DNA of 64,000 bases from Oleisolibacter albus (lineage in GTDB: Bacteria; Pseudomonadota; Alphaproteobacteria; Azospirillales; Azospirillaceae). The notes below the pieces were generated by a model, which did no database searches, was not told the origin of the DNA, and worked only from the letters and a program-made list of their open reading frames with translations. Where the stretch lies: contig NZ_QGNJ01000009.1 in the NCBI RefSeq assembly GCF_003336875.1, positions 62,001 to 126,000 of the forward strand, written 5' to 3'. Numbering within the stretch: position 1 is the first letter of the stretch; each line of letters starts with the position of its first letter. The translations under genes and the position numbers were made by a program. Positions 33,541-40,365 of the stretch are shown piece after piece.

Positions 33541-33569
33541 ACAGTAGGGGAAGTCGCCCCCCCGGTCAA
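33541..33569 (-). promoter_or_regulatory. Sigma70-type promoter of serC-serA
   Basis: On the minus strand TTGACC (33564-33569) and TACTGT (33541-33546) are separated by exactly 17 bases. Transcription would start near 33534, giving a leader of about 50 bases. Confidence 0.65.
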
Positions 33570-33655
33570 TTGCCGCACCCCCCGCGCCGATCAGATTTCT
33601 GCCCTGCAGACTCCGCAATGGAAAGAATATTAGCAATTCCGCGGAAACGCCCCGC

Positions 33656-35431
33656 TCAGGCGGCCATCGGCACCAGCGACCGGTCCACCAGGCCGGACTC
33701 CAGCATGGTGTTGCACAGGCCGAAGAAGGCGTCACGGCGGGCCTGGACGCTGGTGAAGCGCTCCAGATAATGCAGGATGAACTCCGGCCGCTTCAGGGCC
33801 TGGGTCAGCTGGTCGGTGGCCAGCTGGCGCGCCCGCCCCTCGGGCAGGCCGGGGCAGAGCCGCAGCAGCGCCAGCATGCGGTCGGTGAAGGCCAGGGCGG
33901 TGTTGGCCAGGATCTCGGCCCGGATCAGCTCGAACAGGGCCGAGTCCAGAATCTCCAGCATCTCCCGCCGGGGCACGGCCGGCAGGTCCGCCGCGGCCAG
34001 ACGGCTGGCCAACCCGGCCAGCGGCTTGATGGCCTCCATGCGGTTGCCCTGCTCGCGCACGATATCCTCCGGCGCCACGAAGGGGCGGAGATAGGGCATC
34101 AGCTTGGCCTTGGCCGCCTCGCCCGGCGTCTCCGCCGCCAGATCCAGCAGCAGCTCGGCCCGGCCCAGGATGGTGCGGACCGGGGTCACCAGATCGGACA
34201 CCGCCTCCGGCTGGATCAGGCGGCCGGCACGGACCGACAGGGCCTCGACCACCTCCTCGTCCTCGGCCAGCGACGGATCATGGCGGCGCAGATGCGCCAG
34301 CACCTGGGCCGTGGCCCGCATCTCGTCGCGCAGCCCGCCGTTGCTGCCCAGCGGCAGCCGGGCATGCAGATGGCGCAGCAGCCCATGCCGCAGCTCGGCC
34401 AGGGTGCGCGGCAGCACGCCCGCCGCCAGCAGTGTCGACAGACATTTCACCCCGGGCGGCAGCGCCGTGCCGCCGCCGCCCAGATGGCCGGCATGCAGGT
34501 CGATGGCGTTCAGCACCAGGGCCAGCCGCGTCTGCTGTTCGCCCGCCAGCGCCTTCAGGGCCGAGGGTGAGGCCAGGATCTCCGCGGCCAGACTGTCCAG
34601 CACCCGCATCTCGCGCACGGTCAGCGTGCGCGACCACAGCCGGAACAGCCGGTCGAGCTTGTCCACCCAGGTGGTGGCCGGAGCCAGATGGGCGGCGACG
34701 GCACGGAACAGGGCACGGACCCCGGCCTCGCCCGCCGGCAGGGCCGCCGACAGCGCCGCCAGCCCGTCGGCCGGGATGGGCGGCGGCGCCCCGGCCCGCG
34801 CCGCGGCGTTGAGACCGCCCAGCCCCGCCTCGATGACAGCCAGCAGTGCCTTCATGCGGGCCGCCGCCGTCTGCCGTGTGCCGCGGACCTGCAGGCTGGC
34901 GATGCGTTGCAGCGCGCCCTGCAGCACGGTGCCGGCGCTGTCCAGGGCGCGCGCCGGCACCTCGTAGCTCAGCACCTCCAGCGGCGTGACCCGCTGTTCA
35001 TCGAGATAACGGCCGAGAAAGGACCGCATCAGCTGGCGGGCCGCGTCGCTCAGCAGATCCTCCGGCCCGTCGCACCAGGACACGTCGCGGCCCGGATGGG
35101 CCACGGCCAGCGGGTCCGTCTCCTGCACGCCGGGGCGCAGGCGCTTCGACAGCGTCACCACCGTGCGGAACCCGTGATCGACATAGTCCAGACGGCGCAC
35201 CACCCGCACCCCGTCCACCTCGTTGCGCTGGGCCAGCAAGGCCCCCTGCCGCTCCAGCGCGTGCAGGCCGGCATGCTCCTTCACCAGCAGCCATGCATCC
35301 CCGTGCAGGCTGTGCAGCTCGTAGACGGTTTCCACCCTGCCGACCAGGGTCGCACGATCAAAATCCAAAGTCGGAGTCCCAGGCAAGGGGCCACATTCAC
35401 CTACAAAGGCATGCAGCGTGGATCGCCGCAT
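33656..35431 (-). CDS. Uncharacterised ~591-residue protein, paralogue of the protein at 8074-9846
   Basis: No known domain recognised. This soluble, helix-rich, Leu/Ala-rich protein shares an ordered set of motifs with the protein at 8074-9846: C-x-GP-x-D-x-LS near residue 118, a YLDEQRVT-x2-EVL helix, RIASLQ, VLDSLAAEIL with a following P, and at the C-terminus Q-x-LTQALKRPEF then a Q-x2-R-x-AFFGL helix. The N-terminal ~110 residues have YELHSLHGDAWLLVKEH and GVRVVRRLDY. The ATG at 35431 lacks a good ribosome-binding site, so the true start may be slightly downstream. It stands alone between serC and a GNAT gene on the same strand. Confidence 0.84.
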   Translation of the reverse strand: MRRSTLHAFVGECGPLPGTPTLDFDRATLVGRVETVYELHSLHGDAWLLVKEHAGLHALERQGALLAQRNEVDGVRVVRRLDYVDHGFRTVVTLSKRLRPGVQETDPLAVAHPGRDVSWCDGPEDLLSDAARQLMRSFLGRYLDEQRVTPLEVLSYEVPARALDSAGTVLQGALQRIASLQVRGTRQTAAARMKALLAVIEAGLGGLNAAARAGAPPPIPADGLAALSAALPAGEAGVRALFRAVAAHLAPATTWVDKLDRLFRLWSRTLTVREMRVLDSLAAEILASPSALKALAGEQQTRLALVLNAIDLHAGHLGGGGTALPPGVKCLSTLLAAGVLPRTLAELRHGLLRHLHARLPLGSNGGLRDEMRATAQVLAHLRRHDPSLAEDEEVVEALSVRAGRLIQPEAVSDLVTPVRTILGRAELLLDLAAETPGEAAKAKLMPYLRPFVAPEDIVREQGNRMEAIKPLAGLASRLAAADLPAVPRREMLEILDSALFELIRAEILANTALAFTDRMLALLRLCPGLPEGRARQLATDQLTQALKRPEFILHYLERFTSVQARRDAFFGLCNTMLESGLVDRSLVPMAA

Positions 35432-35521
35432 GCCGACAGGTGGCCAGTCTGGCGCAGACCGCTTCCCCGGGTAAACCGATTAATCCTTTCGATTAGGTTA
35501 CAACGATGCAAAAAACCGGTT

Positions 35522-36013
35522 TCAGATCGTCGATGGTGCCCCGCCGGGCCGGACCATGACCCGGGCCGGATTGGTCAGCGGGCCGAAGCCGAGGCGGGCG
35601 TACAGCAGATGGGCGTCACGGGTGAACAGCATCCAGCGCCGCAGATCCTGCAGATCGGGATGGGCCAGGGTGCAGGAAACCAGCCAGCGCCCCAGCCCCC
35701 GGCCCCGCGCCGTCTCGACCACGATGACGTCGGCCAGATAGGCGAAGGTCGCCCGGTCGCTGACGACGCGGCAATAACCGCACTGCACCCCGTCGGGGGC
35801 GTAGAGGCCGAAGGGGATGGAATGGCGGGCCGCCCGCTCCACCCGCGCCCGCTCCACGCCCGGCGACCAGTAGCTGGCAGCCAGGGCGGGATGGATGACG
35901 TCGAAATCCAGCCGCGCCGGGTCGGTGGAGACCACATGCCCGTCGTCGCGGGTCCAGGCCGGCACCGGCCCGTCCCCCGGATCGGCCGGATCGGGAACCG
36001 GCCGCTCAGACAT
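35522..36013 (-). CDS. GNAT family N-acetyltransferase
   Basis: A 163-residue acetyltransferase-like protein. The acetyl-CoA motif A is visible as YLADVIVVETARGRGLGRWLVSCTLAH (about 93-118), with FGLYAPDGVQCGYCRVVSD before it and LLYARLGFGPL near the C-terminus. The substrate is unknown. Its start overlaps the stop of the PhzF gene by 8 bases (36006-36013), so it is translationally coupled, and a second GNAT gene lies just beyond PhzF. Confidence 0.88.
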   Translation of the reverse strand: MSERPVPDPADPGDGPVPAWTRDDGHVVSTDPARLDFDVIHPALAASYWSPGVERARVERAARHSIPFGLYAPDGVQCGYCRVVSDRATFAYLADVIVVETARGRGLGRWLVSCTLAHPDLQDLRRWMLFTRDAHLLYARLGFGPLTNPARVMVRPGGAPSTI

Positions 36014-36818
36014 GGATGTGCCCGTCGAGATAGAGCACGGCCCGGCCGCCGATGCGCACCCGGTCGCCGGCCAGGGCGCAGCGCAGCCGGCCGCCGCGGC
36101 GGGACAGCTGCCGTGCCTCCAGCGTGGTCCGGCCCAGCCGCTCCGCCCAATAGGGGATCAGGGTGCAGTGGGCGGAGCCGGTCACCGGGTCCTCCGGAAT
36201 GCCCCGGCCGGGGGCGAAGAAGCGGGACACGAAGTCGATGCCGTCACGGTCATCCGTGCCGGCTGGGGCGGGTCCGGGTGCGGTGACGATGGCCATGCGG
36301 TCCAGCCCGGCCACCACCGCCATGTCCGGCGCCAGCCCCGCCACCTGCTCCGCCGTCTCATAGACGACCAGATAATCCCGCGCCGCCAGCACCGCCTGCG
36401 GCGCAGGGCCGCCCAGGCCCCGCAGCAGCGCCTCCGGCGCCTCGACCCGGTGCGGCGGCCGGGCGGGGAAGTCCAGCGTCAGCACATCGCCCGCCGCCGT
36501 CACCCGCAGCTCGCCCGCGCGCTGGGTGCGGAAGCGCAGATCGGTCGTGCCCGGCGCCAGAATGGTGCTGATGACATGGGCCGTCGCCAGGGTGGCGTGG
36601 CCGCACAGATCCACCTCCACCGACGGCGTGAACCAGCGCAGCCCCCAGACCCCGTCCCCTTCCGCCACGAAGAAGGCGGTTTCCGACAGATTGTTCTCGG
36701 CGGCGATGGCCTGCATGGTCGCGGCCGGCAGCCAGTCCGGCAGCGGCACCACCGCCGCCGGATTTCCGGCGAACACCCGGTCGGTGAAGGCGTCGACCTG
36801 ATAGAGCGGCAAGCGCAT
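36006..36818 (-). CDS. PhzF family isomerase/epimerase-like protein
   Basis: A 270-residue PhzF-like protein. Landmarks are YQVDAFTDRVFAGNPAAVV at the N-terminus, catalytic Glu46 in NNLSETAFF, VEVDLCGHATLATAHV, and GIPEDPVTGSAHCTLIPYWAERLG in the second half. The family includes phenazine enzyme PhzF and many proteins of unknown substrate; there are no phenazine genes here. The ATG at 36818 follows GAGG at 6 bases. It is the middle gene of a GNAT-PhzF-GNAT run with almost no spacing. Confidence 0.92.
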   Translation of the reverse strand: MRLPLYQVDAFTDRVFAGNPAAVVPLPDWLPAATMQAIAAENNLSETAFFVAEGDGVWGLRWFTPSVEVDLCGHATLATAHVISTILAPGTTDLRFRTQRAGELRVTAAGDVLTLDFPARPPHRVEAPEALLRGLGGPAPQAVLAARDYLVVYETAEQVAGLAPDMAVVAGLDRMAIVTAPGPAPAGTDDRDGIDFVSRFFAPGRGIPEDPVTGSAHCTLIPYWAERLGRTTLEARQLSRRGGRLRCALAGDRVRIGGRAVLYLDGHIHV

Positions 36819-36826
36819 GGCGATCC

Positions 36827-37348
36827 TCAAAGGCTGGTGAAATCGAAGGCGTTGTCCAGCGGGGCCAGACCCACATGGGGATAATAGCTCCGCGCCGCCG
36901 GGGCGGAGAGCAGCAGGCAGCGCACGGGCTGACCTGCACCGGCCGCGGCCCCGTCCGCACCGGTTTCGCTGGCCGCGGTTTCGCTGGCCGGGGTCCCGCC
37001 GGCCGTGGTCCCGCTGGCCGCATCGCGCGTCAGACGCATCAGCTGCCGGCCGATGCCGCGGCCCTGCCAGGCACGATCGACCGCCAGGTCCGACAGATAG
37101 CAGCAGAAGGCGAAGTCGGTGATCGCACGGGCGACCCCGACCAGGTGCCCGCCGGCGCGGGCGGTCACGATCAGGTCGGCCTGGCGCAGCATGCGCTCGA
37201 TCCGGGGCCGGTCCGCCACCGGCCGCCGCGCCGCCAGACCGGAGCGCTCCAGCAGGTCGATGAACGACGCCGCCGTCAAACCGGGCTCCAGACCGTACTC
37301 AAGGACGGACGGCGCCGTCTCGTCCGCTCCCTCGCCCAGGGTTCCCAT
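36827..37348 (-). CDS. GNAT family N-acetyltransferase with repeat insertion
   Basis: A 173-residue acetyltransferase-like protein. It has a DLIVTARAGGHLVGVARAITDFAFCCYLSDLAVDRAWQGRGIGRQLM core (about 63-110) and a C-terminal RSYYPHVGLAPLDNAF. Between them sits about 30 residues of Ala/Gly/Thr/Glu-rich sequence from a 15-base tandem repeat (36962-37021), in a place where related enzymes have a short loop. The ATG at 37348 is preceded by GGGAGGG; a start at 37366 is possible. It ends 8 bases before the PhzF start and is divergent from the MocR-type regulator, which may control this three-gene unit. Confidence 0.85.
   Translation of the reverse strand: MGTLGEGADETAPSVLEYGLEPGLTAASFIDLLERSGLAARRPVADRPRIERMLRQADLIVTARAGGHLVGVARAITDFAFCCYLSDLAVDRAWQGRGIGRQLMRLTRDAASGTTAGGTPASETAASETGADGAAAGAGQPVRCLLLSAPAARSYYPHVGLAPLDNAFDFTSL
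36962..37021. repeat. 15-bp in-frame tandem repeat in the GNAT gene
   Basis: Four contiguous 15-base units (36962-36976, 36977-36991, 36992-37006, 37007-37021) of the form GGT-TTC/CCC-GCT-GGC-CG-x, differing at 1-4 positions. They add pentapeptide-like units to the enzyme without breaking the frame. Confidence 0.85.
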
Positions 37349-37409
37349 GATCCCTCCCGCGGGCATCACGCCCGGATTGTCCGCATACAATAGCGAAACA
37401 TCTGGCAGG

Positions 37410-37456
37410 CAATGCCTTGCCGATACGATACAATGCCGGTACATTCCATGCCTTGC
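37410..37456. promoter_or_regulatory. Three CAATGCC-type repeats between the GNAT and MocR genes (candidate MocR operator)
   Basis: Direct repeats CAATGCCTTGC (37410-37420), CAATGCCGGT (37431-37440) and CCATGCCTTGC (37446-37456) lie in the 192-base divergent gap. MocR-type regulators commonly bind direct repeats in such places. The first copy also forms GGCAATGCCTTGCC, a partial palindrome. Confidence 0.45.
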
Positions 37457-37540
37457 ACCGTCAACGCCGACATTGTCGCGGTGACATCTGCCTCTCCCCA
37501 CGGCATCCGCCGGACCTGCCCGCCTGCAACGGCCCAGAGC

Positions 37541-38953
37541 ATGAACAGCCCTCCTCCCCTGTCCTGGCGTCCCGACCTGTCGCAGCGGCGCGGGCCGCTC
37601 TACCGCATCATCGCCCAGGCCCTGCAGGACGACATCGTCCAGGGCCGGGTGCCGCCCGGCACCCGCCTGCCCACCCACCGCGATCTGGCCTGGGACCTGA
37701 AGGTGACGGTGGGCACCATCACCCGCGCCTATCAGGAGGTGGAGCGGCAGGGCCTCATCGGGGGCGAGGTCGGCCGCGGCACCTTCGTGCGCGATCCGCG
37801 CCGGCTGGCGGAAGCGCCGGTGGACGCGGCCCCGCCCTCGGGGCTGGTGGATCTGTCGGTCAACGCCCCCGCCCTCTGGCCCGACGGGCCGTCGCTGCGC
37901 GCCGCCCTGGCCGCCGTGGCGGACCGGCCGGACCTGCTGTCGGCCATGGCCTATCTGCCGCAGGGGCCGCTGTCGATGCGGACCAGCCTGGCCCGCTGGA
38001 TCGCCGCCACCGGCGGGCCGGAGATCGCGCCCGAACGGCTGCTGCTGGCCCCCGGCGGCCAGGGCGCCATGCATGCGGCCGTGGCCGCCGTCACCCGGCC
38101 GGGCGACGTGCTTCTGGTGGAGCAGTTGAGCTATCCCGGCATCCGGCCGCTGGCCGTGCAGCTCGGCCTGCGGCTGGTGGGCGTCGCCATGGACGATCAG
38201 GGCGTGCTGCCCGACGCGGTGGAGCAGGCGGCCCGCCAGCACGGTGCCCGCGCCCTCTATGTCATGCCGACGCTGCACAACCCCACCACCGTGACCCAGC
38301 CGCGGGCGCGGCGGGAGACCCTGGCCGCCCTGGCCCGGCGCAGCGGGCTGGTGCTGGTGGAGGATGATGTCTACGGCTTCCTGCACCAGCCGCCGGCGGG
38401 GCATGCCCTTCCGACCCTGGCCGCCCTGGCGCCGGAACAGACGCTTTATGTCTCCAGCGTCTCGAAAAGCCTGTTCCCCGGCCTGCGGACCGGAATCGTC
38501 GCCGCACCGCCGGTGCTGCAGGACAAGGTGGCCCAGGTGCTGCGGGCCACGGTGCTGGCGCCGGCCCATCTGGGGCTGGCGGTGACGGCGGAGCTGATCG
38601 ACAGCGGCGAGGCCGACCGCATCGTCGCCCGCCGCCGCGCGCTGGTGGCGGAGCGTCAGGCCCTGGCGCGCCGCATCCTGGGTGAGCGTCTGTACGGCTC
38701 CAGCGCCGCGGCCACGCATCTGTGGCTGCCGCTGGATGCGCCCTGGCGCTGCGACGGCTTCACCCGCACCCTGCTGGAACAGGGCATCAAGGTGACGCCG
38801 GCCGACGCCTTCGCCCTGGCCCGCGGCGAGGTGCCGGAGGCCGTGCGCGTCTGCCTCTGCTCCATCGACGGGGCGGACTGTCTGGCCCGGGCGCTGGAGC
38901 GGCTGGCCACGCTGCTGGGCCAGCCGGCGCAGCTGGATCAGGCCCTGATCTGA
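37541..38953 (+). CDS. MocR/PdxR-type regulator (GntR HTH fused to aminotransferase fold)
   Basis: A 470-residue fusion: an N-terminal GntR winged HTH (about 15-85; LYRIIAQALQDDIVQGRVPPGTRLPTHRDLAWDL, then GTITRAYQEVERQGLI) and a fold-type I aminotransferase domain (about 105-460) with PTLHNPTTVT, LVEDDVYG and the PLP lysine Lys309 in SSVSKSLFPGLRTG. Such proteins use PLP as a ligand rather than for catalysis in most known cases. It is divergent from the GNAT-PhzF-GNAT unit. The ATG at 37541 puts the HTH at the normal distance from the start. Confidence 0.92.
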   Translation: MNSPPPLSWRPDLSQRRGPLYRIIAQALQDDIVQGRVPPGTRLPTHRDLAWDLKVTVGTITRAYQEVERQGLIGGEVGRGTFVRDPRRLAEAPVDAAPPSGLVDLSVNAPALWPDGPSLRAALAAVADRPDLLSAMAYLPQGPLSMRTSLARWIAATGGPEIAPERLLLAPGGQGAMHAAVAAVTRPGDVLLVEQLSYPGIRPLAVQLGLRLVGVAMDDQGVLPDAVEQAARQHGARALYVMPTLHNPTTVTQPRARRETLAALARRSGLVLVEDDVYGFLHQPPAGHALPTLAALAPEQTLYVSSVSKSLFPGLRTGIVAAPPVLQDKVAQVLRATVLAPAHLGLAVTAELIDSGEADRIVARRRALVAERQALARRILGERLYGSSAAATHLWLPLDAPWRCDGFTRTLLEQGIKVTPADAFALARGEVPEAVRVCLCSIDGADCLARALERLATLLGQPAQLDQALI

Positions 38954-39020
38954 ACGGGTCCTGGCCGGCCCGCTGCCCCACCCCGCTGCCCCAGCCCGCT
39001 GGTCCGCCCCGCTGCCGCGG

Positions 39021-39707
39021 TCAGCCGGCGGCCGGCTGGCCGTCCGCTGGCTGGCCATCCGCTGGTTGGCCGTCCGCTGGCAATTCGGCCTGGATCAGGA
39101 AGCTGCCGTAACACCAGATCGGCAGGGACTCGCCGACATGGCGCGACACCCTGCCGGAGCCGCACCACGCCACCTTCACAAAGCCGGCATCCCGCAGCAT
39201 CACCGCAAGCTGGCGCGGATAATGGGCCGACAGATGTGCCCCGCCGACAGTCGTGCCGCCGGTCAGCAGCAGGCGGATATAATCCGGGTACGGCGTCGTC
39301 AGCAGGATCTGGCCCGCCGGCTTGAGAATACGGGCGAACTCCGCAAGGCTGGCGATGCCGTCGGCATAGGTCAGATGCTCGATGAATTCGCCGGCGACGA
39401 TGGCATCGAAGCTGGCGTCGGCAATGCCGCTGGCGGTGCTGAAGCCGCAATATCCCCCGGCATAGGCCTCCGCCGGCAGGCGGTCGATGCGCGACGGGAC
39501 ACAATCAAGGCCGTAGATGCGCAAGGCCGGACGCAGGGCCTTCAAGGCAATTCCGCCGCGTCCGGGGCCGGACCCCACATCCAGCACGGTCGTCACCCCG
39601 GGACGCAGCTTGCGCCCGAACTGCTGGTAGCGTTCCGCGGTGAAGGGATCGCGCTCCGCGATCTCCATCGCCGCATTCTTCGCAACATAGTCGGCCTGCG
39701 TGACCAC
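39021..39707 (-). CDS. Class I SAM-dependent methyltransferase with repeat tail
   Basis: A 228-residue methyltransferase. The SAM-binding motif is VLDVGSGPGRGG (about 42-53), followed by GLDCVPSRIDRLP, the SFDAIVAGEFIEHLTY segment (about 99-113) and LAEFARILKPAGQILLTTPYP, typical of small-molecule or lipid methyltransferases. The last 17 residues are three PADGQ units and a PAAG end, from a 15-base tandem repeat. The start is GTG at 39707 after GGGGAGGG; substrate unknown. It is convergent with the MocR gene. Confidence 0.85.
   Translation of the reverse strand: MVTQADYVAKNAAMEIAERDPFTAERYQQFGRKLRPGVTTVLDVGSGPGRGGIALKALRPALRIYGLDCVPSRIDRLPAEAYAGGYCGFSTASGIADASFDAIVAGEFIEHLTYADGIASLAEFARILKPAGQILLTTPYPDYIRLLLTGGTTVGGAHLSAHYPRQLAVMLRDAGFVKVAWCGSGRVSRHVGESLPIWCYGSFLIQAELPADGQPADGQPADGQPAAG
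39035..39079. repeat. 15-bp in-frame tandem repeat at the end of the methyltransferase gene
   Basis: Three contiguous 15-base units (39035-39049, 39050-39064, 39065-39079) of the form GCTGGCCGTCCGCTG with single changes. They encode the repeated PADGQ pentapeptide at the C-terminus. Confidence 0.88.
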
Positions 39708-39807
39708 CCGCCCTCCCCGCTCATGAATGGTGTGGCATGAGCGGGAATTGATAGCAAAGATTGCAGGCCACAGGAAGGGTGCGGCGACCGGACCGTCTGT
39801 TCCCCGC

Positions 39808-40365
39808 TCAGAACTCCGCGCGCTTCCAGCCGTCGCCGGCCTTGAAGATCAGGGTGCGGATACCGGCGGCGCCGGCCAGGCCATTGTCGAGATTGACCTG
39901 GTTCTGCTGCTCCGGGAACACGTCGGTCAGGATGCTGTCGCGCACGCCGAAGGCCGGCGGCGGTTGCGGCAGCGGCCGCTGCTGGTAGATGTAGAGCTGG
40001 TCGCCCTCCTGCTCCGCCCCCAGCAGGGTCAGATCCAGCGGGTTGCCGGCGGCGTCGCGCAGGGCGAAATGCTTCTCCACATAAAGGGCCAGCTGCGCCT
40101 GGGTGCGCGGGACGCCCACATCGGGGGCGGACACGCCCTCGATATCGTGCAGCGCCACCTCGGCATCATGGGCATGCAGGCGGTGGGAGATCTCCAGCAG
40201 CGCATTGCGCGGGTTCCATCGCACCCAGCTGGTGGAGGCCTTGGCCCGGTGGGCCAGGGCCGGCCGGGCCGCCAGGGTGCCGGCCACACCAATGGCCAGG
40301 GCCGGGCCGGCCAGGGTCAGGCCGGCGGCCAGCAGCCGGCGGCGCGTCAACGATCCGTGGTTCAT
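39808..40365 (-). CDS. DUF6702 family exported protein
   Basis: A 185-residue protein with an N-terminal LTRRRLLAAGLTLAG segment that resembles a Tat signal with a twin Arg, and a hydrophobic stretch ending near ALA-HRA. The mature part is beta-rich, with STSWVRWNPRNALLEISHRLHAHDAEVAL and QLYIYQQRPLPQ, a DUF6702 pattern. Its ATG overlaps the TGA of the upstream M1 peptidase gene (ATGA at 40362-40365 region), so the two are coupled. Function unknown; the pairing with an M1-type peptidase is a recurring arrangement to my memory. Confidence 0.78.
   Translation of the reverse strand: MNHGSLTRRRLLAAGLTLAGPALAIGVAGTLAARPALAHRAKASTSWVRWNPRNALLEISHRLHAHDAEVALHDIEGVSAPDVGVPRTQAQLALYVEKHFALRDAAGNPLDLTLLGAEQEGDQLYIYQQRPLPQPPPAFGVRDSILTDVFPEQQNQVNLDNGLAGAAGIRTLIFKAGDGWKRAEF

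Noticed and set aside
36962-37021. Treating the GNAT gene as a pseudogene because of the repeat insertion
   Set aside because: The repeat is a multiple of three bases, the frame stays open, and both conserved ends of the enzyme are intact.
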